Source: Cytophagales bacterium (GTDB taxonomy: Bacteria; Bacteroidota; Bacteroidia; Cytophagales; Cyclobacteriaceae). Taken from it: a stretch of DNA of 44,080 bases. The notes below the pieces were generated by a model, which made no database searches, had not been told where the DNA came from, and was given only the letters and a program-made list of their open reading frames with translations. This document shows positions 1 to 7,161 of this stretch, piece after piece; within the stretch, counting starts at the first letter, position 1; each line of letters opens with the position of its first letter. Made by a program: the position numbers and the translations under genes. The DNA lies in assembly GCA_025358885.1 (NCBI GenBank), contig JANYHW010000026.1:1-44080 (forward strand), given 5' to 3'.

Positions 1-629
1 GCCCGTTGTGCCACTTCAGTAATATATATTTTCCGATGACTTTCTCTAAATGTGAATTCCACGATTGCATTCATTCTTCGCTCTTCACTTGTATGCAGAT
101 TCCCAGACTGCATGGAGAGCTTTCTTTTATGTGACGTGCCGGCAAGCAATGCCAACAAGGAAAAGAAGGAAACCAATCGCTCCAAGCCCGTTGATTGAGG
201 CAGTTGCCTTATGATTTCGGCAGCGTCACTCGTAGCAGGAGGACTTATTTTGAAGCCTTGCTGACCCGCAACTGCAAATTCTCTCAACAGCGACAGCTCA
301 TTTGACCCCCAAAGTTCTTTGCCGAAATACTTTTCACTGAAATATAAGGAGACACTCCTGGCCCTAAGCTTGCTGGAAGGCTGATAAAAGGACTGGTCGC
401 AACGAAACACGTGCGGCTGACCGCTTCCCAATACATAGACATCACCAGTCTGAAATCGTCCTACATAGTCCCCGGCAATTAAAGTGCCTTCGCCACATTC
501 AATCAACATGATCTGTAATTCGGGATGTTGATGTAGCTGATCATAGAAATAAGGTTCGGTATCGGTTTGAACCCTTACCACCTCATGCTCTGTCTGCGGG
601 ACATTGAAGGCTACTACTTTTTTTGACAT
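1..629 (-). CDS. AraC-family transcriptional regulator, 3' end beyond window
   Basis: Reading the minus strand from the ATG at 629 gives about 209 codons without a stop, running off the left edge. The N-terminal part is a cupin-like sensing domain: it has a DQLHQHPELQ stretch and a later GSGQPHVFRC stretch, the usual layout of an AraC ligand pocket. Near the cut edge, NAIVEFTFRESHRKIYITEV matches the first helices of an AraC-type HTH domain; the rest of that domain is outside the window. The gene diverges from the hydroxyproline cluster across about 116 bp, so it is probably that cluster's local regulator. The family call is good; the ligand (hydroxyproline or a pathway intermediate) is inference from position only. 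Confidence 0.85.
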   Translation of the reverse strand, partial: MSKKVVAFNVPQTEHEVVRVQTDTEPYFYDQLHQHPELQIMLIECGEGTLIAGDYVGRFQTGDVYVLGSGQPHVFRCDQSFYQPSSKLRARSVSLYFSEKYFGKELWGSNELSLLREFAVAGQQGFKISPPATSDAAEIIRQLPQSTGLERLVSFFSLLALLAGTSHKRKLSMQSGNLHTSEERRMNAIVEFTFRESHRKIYITEVAQR

Positions 630-658
630 TATTTTAGCCATTATTCGTGAAGTATTAC

Positions 659-678
659 TCAATACTAGTCAATATAGT
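659..678. promoter_or_regulatory. Candidate operator: 10-bp direct repeat in the divergent region
   Basis: Two head-to-tail copies, TCAATACTAG and TCAATATAGT, lie in the 116-bp gap between the AraC-type gene and the deaminase gene. The period of one helical turn and the direct orientation are usual for AraC-family half-sites. No binding data can be read from sequence, so this is a candidate only. Confidence 0.35.
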
Positions 679-724
679 ACTACAAATGACCATTTTCGGC
701 GAATTCTTAGAAGTTCAATGGGTT

Positions 725-732
725 TATCTTTG
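725..732 (+). promoter_or_regulatory. Candidate -7 box for the hydroxyproline cluster
   Basis: TATCTTTG fits the Bacteroidota -7 consensus TAnnTTTG and lies 13 nt before the deaminase start. No clear TTG is found at the expected -33 position, which would fit an activator-dependent promoter but also weakens the call. The implied leader is very short. Confidence 0.25.
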
Positions 733-745
733 AACAAAAAAAACT

Positions 746-1651
746 ATGTGGAAAGGTGTATTTCCTGCCGTTACAACCAAGTTCAACGCCAATGATTCGC
801 TGGACTTCAAATTATTTGAAAAGAACCTGAATGCTCAGCTTGCTGCGGGCGTGGATGGTATTATCCTCGGAGGCTCGCTGGGAGAGGCGAGCGTGCTGAG
901 CAACGAGGAGAAATTTGACCTGGTAAAATTCACCATTGAGAAAGTTGCAGGCAAGGTGCCTGTAGTACTGAACATTGCAGAGGGCAGCACCAGAGACGCT
1001 GTGAGCCTTGCACAATCGGCAGAAAAGCTAGGTGCTAGAGGACTGATGGTCCTTCCGCCCATGCGCTATAAATCTGATGATCGGGAAACAGTGGCCTATT
1101 TCAAGGCGATTGCCAAAGCCACACCACTTCCCATAATGATCTATAATAATCCTGTTGATTATAAAATTGAAGTGACCCTTGATATGTTTGCTGAATTGGT
1201 GGAAGTTCCAACCATCCAGGCCGTGAAAGAGTCTACACGTGATGTGAGCAATGTGACACGGATGTTTAATCGCTTTGGCGAAAGATTCAAAATTTTGTGC
1301 GGTGTTGATCCCCTCGCCATGGAGGAATTGTTAATGGGTGCGCATGGCTGGGTTGCCGGACTTGTATGTGCGTTTCCAGCGGAGACGGTAGCTATCTACA
1401 GGTTGATAAAGGCAGGTCGAACCGCAGAGGCACTCACCATTTATCGCTGGTTCCTGCCGATCCTGGAGTTGGACATCCACGCCAAGCTTGTTCAGAATAT
1501 CAAGTTAGCGGAAGTTGAAACGGGGATAGGTTCTGAAATTGTCCGTGCGCCGCGCCTGCCTTTGGTGGGAGAAGAAAGAGAACGAGTACTTAAGGTCATT
1601 AGGGATGGACTCGCCCGCCGTCCCAAGCTTCCGGACTACAAGAACCTGTAA
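746..1651 (+). CDS. DapA-family lyase, probable 1-pyrroline-4-hydroxy-2-carboxylate deaminase
   Basis: This 301-residue protein is a class I aldolase-type TIM barrel of the dihydrodipicolinate synthase/N-acetylneuraminate lyase family. The family loop appears as GGSLGEA (42-48), the catalytic Tyr is in IYNNP (Y133) and the Schiff-base Lys is in QAVKES (K161). DapA itself is less likely because the neighbours are a hydroxyproline epimerase, a D-amino-acid-type dehydrogenase and a semialdehyde dehydrogenase. That set calls for the deaminase (HypD/LhpC) that turns pyrroline-4-hydroxy-2-carboxylate into 2-oxoglutarate semialdehyde plus ammonia. It is the first gene of the cluster, with a 42-nt gap to the cupin gene. 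The family is certain from motifs; the substrate is inferred from context. Confidence 0.85.
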   Translation: MWKGVFPAVTTKFNANDSLDFKLFEKNLNAQLAAGVDGIILGGSLGEASVLSNEEKFDLVKFTIEKVAGKVPVVLNIAEGSTRDAVSLAQSAEKLGARGLMVLPPMRYKSDDRETVAYFKAIAKATPLPIMIYNNPVDYKIEVTLDMFAELVEVPTIQAVKESTRDVSNVTRMFNRFGERFKILCGVDPLAMEELLMGAHGWVAGLVCAFPAETVAIYRLIKAGRTAEALTIYRWFLPILELDIHAKLVQNIKLAEVETGIGSEIVRAPRLPLVGEERERVLKVIRDGLARRPKLPDYKNL

Positions 1652-1693
1652 ACGGTCGGCACGGATAGTTCAAACACCTAACATTTTTATTAT

Positions 1694-2062
1694 ATGAATG
1701 CGCTGCATGTCAACCTAAAAGAGAAATTCAGCAAGTTCTCAGAGCACTGGCATCCTTACATTGTGGGTGAATTGAATGACAACCACGTCAAGATTGCCAA
1801 GTTGAAGGGAGAACTTGTTTGGCACAAGCATGATTTTGAAGATGAACTCTTTGTAGTACTGCAAGGAACCTTGATGATGGATTTCAGAGACAAGACTGTG
1901 GCGACTGGACCGGGAGAGATATTGATCGTGCCCAAGGGAATTGAGCACAGGCCATGGACCAATAATGAGGAGGTGAGGATAATGCTGGTGGAACCAAAAT
2001 CCACAAAACACACAGGTGATCTTATTGTGGAACAGACGGTGACAACCCAGGAGTGGATTTAG
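1694..2062 (+). CDS. Small single-domain cupin protein, role in the cluster unknown
   Basis: The 122-residue protein is one cupin barrel. Cupin motif 1 is seen as WHKHDFEDELFVVLQG, giving His, His and Glu metal ligands, and motif 2 as PGEILIVPKGIEHRP, giving the third His. There is no signal peptide or extra domain. It sits between the deaminase and the semialdehyde dehydrogenase with gaps of 42 and 22 nt on the same strand, so it is very probably co-transcribed. The four-step hydroxyproline route does not need it; it could be an isomerase, a small-molecule sensor or a housekeeping enzyme for a reactive intermediate. I do not assign a reaction. Confidence 0.8.
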   Translation: MNALHVNLKEKFSKFSEHWHPYIVGELNDNHVKIAKLKGELVWHKHDFEDELFVVLQGTLMMDFRDKTVATGPGEILIVPKGIEHRPWTNNEEVRIMLVEPKSTKHTGDLIVEQTVTTQEWI

Positions 2063-2084
2063 AATTTAAGCAGGACCATTATTT

Positions 2085-3560
2085 ATGAAAGAACTTACCA
2101 CAAAGGAGATTGACGATGTTATGAAACAAAGTCAGGAGGCATTCCTTCTTTACCGTCAGGTGCAAGGCACCGCAAAGGCATTGTTCTTGAACTCTATTGC
2201 TGAGGAAATTGAGTCCCTGGGAAGCGATTTGATTCATCAGGCGATGGAGGAGACCAATTTGCCGGAAGCAAGATTGGCTGGAGAGCGAGGCAGAACCTGC
2301 AACCAACTGCGCCAATTTGCCGCGCTCGTGAAAGATGGATCGTGGGTAGAGGCGCGTATCGATACGGCTATCCCTGACAGGGCACCTTTACCAAAGCCAG
2401 ACTTGCGCAAGATGATGGTCCCGCTTGGTCCAGTGGTGGTCTTTGGGGCCAGTAATTTCCCTTTTGCTTACAGCACTGCCGGCGTGGATACTGCCTCCGC
2501 ATTGGCCGCCGGATGTCCCGTTGTGTTGAAGGCCCATCCGGCCCATCCCAAGACGTCTGAACTTGTAGCTTCCGCCATTGAAAAAGCCACAACAAAGACC
2601 GGCATGCCAAAGAATGTTTTCCAACATGTCCATACACCCTCTTTTGAAGGTGGCAAGGCCCTTGTGCAAAGCTCCTTTACGAAGGCAGTCGGATTCACTG
2701 GTTCTTTTTCAGGCGGCAAGGCATTATATGATTATGCAACCCAGAGACCGGATCCCATTCCTGTATTTGCCGAAATGGGAAGCATCAACCCTGTATTTAT
2801 TTTGCCTGGTGCCTTGAAGGTCCGCGGTGAGAAAGTTGCGGACATGTATGCGGCGTCAATTACTCAAAGTGTTGGTCAGTTTTGTACAAATCCTGGCTTA
2901 ATGCTTGGTTTAAAGAGCCCGGAACTAAGTCAATTCACCATGCAGTTGAGCCAGAAAATGGAGAAGATCGCCCCGGGTACCATGCTTCATCCTGGCATTG
3001 CTGCTAATTACAAAAAGAACCGTGAAAAGGCCCTGGCACAGAAAGGTGTTTCCCTCAGTGCGCAATCAACAGATGCCGCCAAGGAGAATCAGGCAATAAC
3101 CACCCTCACAACGGTCGATGCATCGGACTTTCTTGTTAATCCTACTCTCGTGGAAGAGGTATTTGGTCCATATTCATTACTTGTCCGCGCCGGAAATATC
3201 GATGAACTCAAGGCTTCTCTCGATAAGATCCCCGGACAGTTAACGGCGACAATCATTGGAGAAGAGGAGGACCTCATTGAGTATGCAGATTTTATTAGAC
3301 TGGTGATGCAGAAAGTGGGCAGGGTAATTATTAATGGCGTGCCTACAGGTGTAGAGGTCTGTCCCTCGATGCATCACGGCGGGCCTTTTCCTGCGACGAC
3401 CGATTCCCGGTTTACTTCTGTTGGAACGGATGCCATCAAAAGATTTGTGCGTCCACTCTCGTTCCAGAATTTTCCAGACACCTTGCTCCCCGCGGAATTA
3501 CAACAAAGTAATCCCCTTGGAATCTGGCGATTGTTCAACAATGAATTGGGCAAAAAATAA
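2085..3560 (+). CDS. 2-oxoglutarate semialdehyde (2,5-dioxovalerate) dehydrogenase
   Basis: This 491-residue NAD(P)+-dependent aldehyde dehydrogenase resembles the type III ketoglutarate semialdehyde dehydrogenases, with FGASNFPFAYSTAG followed by DTASALAAGCPVVLKAHPAH. Catalytic-site residues are visible: Asn124 in GASNFP, Lys149 in VLKAHP, Glu230 in FAEMGS and the nucleophile Cys267 in GQFCTNP. It would oxidise 2-oxoglutarate semialdehyde to 2-oxoglutarate, the last step of hydroxyproline degradation, in the cytoplasm. Length is normal for the subfamily. It lies 22 nt after the cupin gene and 62 nt before the epimerase gene. The same enzyme also serves pentose and glucarate oxidation in other bacteria, but the neighbours point to hydroxyproline. 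Confidence 0.9.
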   Translation: MKELTTKEIDDVMKQSQEAFLLYRQVQGTAKALFLNSIAEEIESLGSDLIHQAMEETNLPEARLAGERGRTCNQLRQFAALVKDGSWVEARIDTAIPDRAPLPKPDLRKMMVPLGPVVVFGASNFPFAYSTAGVDTASALAAGCPVVLKAHPAHPKTSELVASAIEKATTKTGMPKNVFQHVHTPSFEGGKALVQSSFTKAVGFTGSFSGGKALYDYATQRPDPIPVFAEMGSINPVFILPGALKVRGEKVADMYAASITQSVGQFCTNPGLMLGLKSPELSQFTMQLSQKMEKIAPGTMLHPGIAANYKKNREKALAQKGVSLSAQSTDAAKENQAITTLTTVDASDFLVNPTLVEEVFGPYSLLVRAGNIDELKASLDKIPGQLTATIIGEEEDLIEYADFIRLVMQKVGRVIINGVPTGVEVCPSMHHGGPFPATTDSRFTSVGTDAIKRFVRPLSFQNFPDTLLPAELQQSNPLGIWRLFNNELGKK

Positions 3561-3622
3561 ATTGAAGAGTAGGGTAAAGACCCCACCGGTAAAGTGCCTT
3601 TTGAAATTCTAATATAGCGCCA

Positions 3623-4627
3623 ATGCCAAGCAAAACATTCTTTTGTATAGATGCCCATACCTGCGGAAATCCCGTTCGCCTTGTAGCAGGCGGTGGACCA
3701 CTGCTCGTGGGGAATAATATGAGTGAGAAACGCCAGCATTTCCTGCGCGAATACGATTGGATACGCAAGGGTCTTATGTTTGAACCCCGCGGTCACGATA
3801 TGATGAGCGGGAGTATCCTATACCCGCCCTCAGATCCTGCCAATGATATCGGCGTCCTCTTCATAGAGACCAGTGGATGTTTGCCCATGTGCGGGCATGG
3901 CACCATTGGAACGGTGACCATCGCCATTGAACAGGGACTGGTGATTCCAAAGAAGGCAGGATTACTGAACCTGGAAACCCCAGCAGGGCTTGTCAAAGTC
4001 GAATACAGGCAGGAAGGAAAGAAGGTTAAGTCTGTCAAGATCCGCAATGTGAAGGCATACCTCGCGGCCGAAAATATCTCGGCAACCTGCCCCGACCTTG
4101 GCGAACTTACCGTGGACGTTTCTTATGGAGGAAATTTTTACGCGATAGTGGATGCTCAACCAAATTTTCCCGGGCTCGAAAAGTATACGGCTGACCAGTT
4201 GATCAGTTGGAGCCGGGAGCTAAGAAAGAACATCAATAAGAAATATCAATTTGTTCATCCAGAGAACCCAACCATTAACGGATGCAGTCATATTCTTTGG
4301 ACAGGGAAAGTCATTGATCCAACATCCACGGCAAGGAACGCTGTATTTTATGGTGACAAAGCTATTGACCGCTCCCCTTGCGGAACGGGTACTTCGGCCC
4401 GTCTGGCACAGTGGTTTGCGAAGGGAAGACTGAAACCCGGTCAGGATTTCATACATGAAAGCATCATCGGATCGAAGTTCATCGGCAGGATTGAAGAGGT
4501 CACCGAACTGGATGGTAAGCCAGCCATCATCCCCAGCGTAGAGGGATGGGCAAAAGTGTATGGATACAATACCATCTCTATTGATCCGGAGGATGATCCA
4601 TATGCTTATGGTTTTCAGGTTATATGA
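3623..4627 (+). CDS. 4-hydroxyproline 2-epimerase (proline racemase family)
   Basis: The 334-residue protein belongs to the proline racemase family. Both active-site cysteines are present: C90 in PMCGHGTIG and C253 in SPCGTGTSA. Having both argues for a racemase/epimerase rather than trans-3-hydroxyproline dehydratase, which has Thr at the second position. The N-terminal CIDAHTCGNPVRLV segment is typical of the hydroxyproline epimerases. The enzyme would convert trans-4-hydroxy-L-proline into cis-4-hydroxy-D-proline, the substrate of the FAD oxidoreductase that follows 87 nt downstream. No metal or cofactor is needed. Proline racemase activity cannot be excluded from motifs alone, but the cluster supports hydroxyproline. 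Confidence 0.9.
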   Translation: MPSKTFFCIDAHTCGNPVRLVAGGGPLLVGNNMSEKRQHFLREYDWIRKGLMFEPRGHDMMSGSILYPPSDPANDIGVLFIETSGCLPMCGHGTIGTVTIAIEQGLVIPKKAGLLNLETPAGLVKVEYRQEGKKVKSVKIRNVKAYLAAENISATCPDLGELTVDVSYGGNFYAIVDAQPNFPGLEKYTADQLISWSRELRKNINKKYQFVHPENPTINGCSHILWTGKVIDPTSTARNAVFYGDKAIDRSPCGTGTSARLAQWFAKGRLKPGQDFIHESIIGSKFIGRIEEVTELDGKPAIIPSVEGWAKVYGYNTISIDPEDDPYAYGFQVI

Positions 4628-4628
4628 G

Positions 4629-4642
4629 AAAAGCTAGCTTTT
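4629..4642. repeat. 14-bp perfect palindrome after the epimerase stop
   Basis: AAAAGCTAGCTTTT begins directly after the epimerase stop codon, in the 87-nt gap before the oxidoreductase gene. As RNA it could form only a short weak hairpin; as DNA it could be a dimeric protein site. Its role is unknown, and it may simply lower readthrough to the last gene. Confidence 0.4.
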
Positions 4643-4714
4643 GGCCTTTGGCAAATCGCAGTTTACACTTCGCGTAGGATGATTGTCAATGTAAATAAGA
4701 GGTTCCGAATTTAA

Positions 4715-5965
4715 ATGAAGAATATCGGTGTAATAGGTGGAGGTATTATCGGTCTTAGCTCTGCGTATTATCTCAGCAAGGCCGGATTCAAAGTTACGAT
4801 ATTTGAACAAGGTGACTTGAAAGACGGATGTTCCTTTGGGAATGCCGGCATGATTGTACCGAGCCACATTATTCCGCTGGCTGCACCCGGTATGATCGCA
4901 AAGGGCATTCGGTGGATGTTTGATTCAACCAGCCCATTTTACGTCAGGCCAAGATTGAACGGCGACCTGTTGAAGTGGGGATATGAATTTTACAAGCATT
5001 CAACCAAAGCCCACGTTGCCCGCTCTATCCCGGCGTTGAAACAGCTCAGTCTTTTCAGTAAGGCAATGTATCAGCAATGGGCGAAGGATCTCCCTTTTGA
5101 TTTCGGTTACAATGAACGAGGGCTGTTGATGTTGTATCAGAGTGCTGAAGCAGAGAAAGAAGAAATTGAAACAGCACACGTGGCGAACCAGGTTGGAGTT
5201 ACGGCCAATGTCCTTTCCCTTGCAGAGGTGCAGAGGCTTGAGCCGGAGGTACGCGTGCAGGCGAGGGGAGGAGTATATTATCCGGGCGATGCGCACCTTA
5301 CACCGCGGGCTCTTGTAGAAAAACTGATCGCGCAGTTAAAGGAAATGGGGGTAACATTCCATTCGAGTACAAAGGTGGAGGAGTTTGTAAGGGAAAGAAA
5401 TGTTATTAGGGCGATAAGAACCAATCATGGAGAATTTGCATTGGACGAATGGGTTCTGGCAGCGGGTTCATGGTCCGGATCGACTGCAGCATCACTGGGA
5501 ATTTCTTTACCTATGCAGGCAGGCAAAGGATATAGCTTCACCATTCCGGACATTGAAAAAAATACACGGATACCCTCCATTTTTCTTGAAGCACGGGTAG
5601 CGGTAACTCCCATGGGAAGTTCTATCAGGTTTGGTGGCACCATGGAGATTTCGGGAGTTAATCATACAATCAATATGAATCGTGTGAAGGGGATATTTGA
5701 TTCGATTAACCGATACTATCCAGACATGAAGGTTACTATGCCGGCTAAAGAGGAAGTATGGCATGGCTTACGACCATGTTCACCTGACGGGTTGCCATAT
5801 ATTGGCAGATCAGGACAAGTAGCAAATTTGATTTTTGCTACAGGACATTCTATGATGGGGCTGAGCCTGGCACCTGGTACGGGAAAGCTTGTATCGGAGT
5901 TGGCTATGGAAATCGAACCTGGCATTCCCCTGCAAGCTTTCCATCCCGAGCGGTACAATACTTAA
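4715..5965 (+). CDS. FAD-dependent oxidoreductase, probable D-hydroxyproline dehydrogenase
   Basis: This 416-residue protein is a DadA/glycine-oxidase type (DAO family) flavoenzyme. It starts with a dinucleotide-binding fold (GVIGGGIIGLSSAYYL, GxGxxG at 8-13, with the acidic E31 at the end of the second strand) and ends with GHSMMGLSLAPGTGKLVSEL, the C-terminal FAD contact of the family. D-amino-acid dehydrogenase is the nearest general description. Next to a hydroxyproline epimerase the likely substrate is cis-4-hydroxy-D-proline, giving 1-pyrroline-4-hydroxy-2-carboxylate for the deaminase encoded at the head of the cluster. It appears to be the single-subunit type, since no separate alpha, beta or gamma subunits are seen. 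Electrons probably go to the respiratory chain or to oxygen. Confidence 0.85.
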   Translation: MKNIGVIGGGIIGLSSAYYLSKAGFKVTIFEQGDLKDGCSFGNAGMIVPSHIIPLAAPGMIAKGIRWMFDSTSPFYVRPRLNGDLLKWGYEFYKHSTKAHVARSIPALKQLSLFSKAMYQQWAKDLPFDFGYNERGLLMLYQSAEAEKEEIETAHVANQVGVTANVLSLAEVQRLEPEVRVQARGGVYYPGDAHLTPRALVEKLIAQLKEMGVTFHSSTKVEEFVRERNVIRAIRTNHGEFALDEWVLAAGSWSGSTAASLGISLPMQAGKGYSFTIPDIEKNTRIPSIFLEARVAVTPMGSSIRFGGTMEISGVNHTINMNRVKGIFDSINRYYPDMKVTMPAKEEVWHGLRPCSPDGLPYIGRSGQVANLIFATGHSMMGLSLAPGTGKLVSELAMEIEPGIPLQAFHPERYNT

Positions 5966-5983
5966 AGGTGGGAAGAAATAAAA

Positions 5984-6007
5984 AATGCCCCGAGTAGTCG
6001 GGGCATT
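5984..6007. terminator. Bidirectional rho-independent terminator
   Basis: A perfect 10-bp stem (AATGCCCCGA / TCGGGGCATT) with a GTAG loop lies between the convergent oxidoreductase and RRM genes. On the minus strand it is followed by TTTTTTATTT, a good U-tract; on the plus strand a weaker GGATTTTCT follows. It should end transcripts from both sides. Confidence 0.85.
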
Positions 6008-6035
6008 GGATTTTCTATAGAAGTGTTAGCCTCTC

Positions 6036-6365
6036 TTAGTCTTCGCGATTGAAGCTGCCGCCTCTGCGGAAACCACCACCACCACCACTACCGCCATTGC
6101 TACGATAATTGTTGGGTCTTTCTTCGCGCGGACGTGCCTCATTCACTACGAGACTCTTTCCTTGAAAGTCAGCTCCATTGAGACTGGTGATGGCCTGACG
6201 AGCAGCTCCATCATCGGCCATCTCTACGAAACCGAAACCACGGCTACGCTGAGTGACCTTGTCCATAATGATCTTTGCAGAAGTGACTTCCCCATACGCT
6301 GCAAAGTGCTGTTTCAGTTGGTCTTCGGTGGCCTTCCAGGGAATGTTGGCTACATAAATGTTCAT
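6036..6365 (-). CDS. RRM-domain RNA-binding protein with Gly/Arg-rich tail
   Basis: The 109-residue protein has one RNA recognition motif. RNP2 is IYVANI (3-8) and RNP1 is RGFGFVEM (42-49), with the aromatic residues that stack on RNA bases. The rest, from about residue 80, is low-complexity and rich in Arg, Gly, Asn and Ser, like the tails of cyanobacterial and Bacteroidota cold-responsive RRM proteins. It probably binds single-stranded RNA in the cytoplasm and affects mRNA stability or translation. It is a single-gene unit with its own long upstream region and a strong terminator. Cold induction is family knowledge and not visible here. Confidence 0.92.
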   Translation of the reverse strand: MNIYVANIPWKATEDQLKQHFAAYGEVTSAKIIMDKVTQRSRGFGFVEMADDGAARQAITSLNGADFQGKSLVVNEARPREERPNNYRSNGGSGGGGGFRRGGSFNRED

Positions 6366-6672
6366 GTGTACTGTTGAAATTAGTTAAATATTTAAAATCC
6401 GTTAATCCAATAATCTCAACTCAACTGAAGTACCAGGAAACCTATGTGCCTACAGAGGCCGATTATGCAATTAACCGGGTAAATATAAGGATATTTTAAA
6501 TATTCAAATTAAAGTTTCTGGATGGTCAGCCTTAGTGATAAGCGATAAACCCGTTCCAAATCGCGAAAACTCGGTTTTAATGTGATAATGAGCCAAAATG
6601 GCCAAATCGCGGGCCATCCATATGAGTTAATCGGCCGTCCAGTAAATCAGTTTCACGCTGAAAGGATACCCC
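6366..6672. other. 307-bp non-coding region upstream of the RRM gene
   Basis: No credible reading frame is seen. The part next to the RRM gene is AT-rich and probably holds its promoter and a leader of about 100 nt. The far part, towards the SnoaL-like gene, contains the short inverted segments AAAACTCGGTTTT and GCCAAAATGGC, which could form weak hairpins near the end of the SnoaL/nitrilase transcript. Nothing else is recognised. Confidence 0.5.
6480..6508 (-). promoter_or_regulatory. Candidate promoter of the RRM gene
   Basis: On the minus strand a TTTG (6508-6505) is followed after 17 nt by TATATTTA (6487-6480), close to the Bacteroidota -33/-7 pattern with one mismatch in the -7 box. It would give a leader of roughly 110 nt. 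Such a leader could hold post-transcriptional control, as for cold-shock type genes, but no strong structure is evident. Confidence 0.35.
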
Positions 6673-7155
6673 TTACGGAGTATATTCCGGGTGTTCCGTC
6701 ATGAATTTCTTCAGGTTATTGCCGGCAGTTGTCCGCACTTTTGATCTGATGATTCCCGACCAACCCAATAGCGTACCTGAGATCCCCAGGGCCATTCCAG
6801 ACCATCGCCAAAAATTGAACCTGTCCCTGTGCCTTATGATCTTGCCTTCACTGAATTCAAATTCGGCGTGAATGATATTATGAACTTTCCTGCCACTTCG
6901 TGAAAAAGTGTAATGTGCGTCCCAATCACATGAACCCGTCAATCCGTTGGCTTTGATGTTTGTAAATGTTATGGTAAGGTCCTTGCCGGCAATCGCCAAC
7001 ATGTGCCACATCGCGCGGGCCTCATCGCCTTTGAGATTTTGAAAGACAGGATCAGAGAAAACAACCTTGTCATGATAGCAGGATTGCATCCCTTTCCAGT
7101 CTTTTTTCTGGAAATGTGTATAGAATTTTTCGATGAGCAGATTCGCATCCTCCAT
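6673..7155 (-). CDS. SnoaL/NTF2-like domain protein
   Basis: The 160-residue protein starts with a SnoaL/NTF2-like cone fold: LIEKFYTHFQKKDWKGMQSC, then DPVF, a Trp-rich helix and a strand with RHRDRFNFWRW. Members of this fold include isomerases, hydrolases and binding proteins, so the reaction cannot be named. A C-terminal hydrophobic stretch (ALGISGTLLGWSGII, about 125-140) is longer than in the plain fold and might touch the membrane. The gene begins 6 nt after the nitrilase stop on the same strand, so the two are almost certainly co-transcribed and may act together. Confidence 0.75.
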   Translation of the reverse strand: MEDANLLIEKFYTHFQKKDWKGMQSCYHDKVVFSDPVFQNLKGDEARAMWHMLAIAGKDLTITFTNIKANGLTGSCDWDAHYTFSRSGRKVHNIIHAEFEFSEGKIIRHRDRFNFWRWSGMALGISGTLLGWSGIIRSKVRTTAGNNLKKFMTEHPEYTP

Positions 7156-7161
7156 AGCCGG

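Noticed and set aside
604-795. A 63-codon frame on the plus strand between the AraC-type gene and the deaminase gene
   Set aside because: It overlaps the AraC start on the other strand and the deaminase start in another frame, uses the AT-rich promoter region and has no recognisable features.
746-1651. 4-hydroxy-tetrahydrodipicolinate synthase (DapA) for lysine synthesis
   Set aside because: The family is the same, but the neighbours form the hydroxyproline route, which requires the related deaminase.
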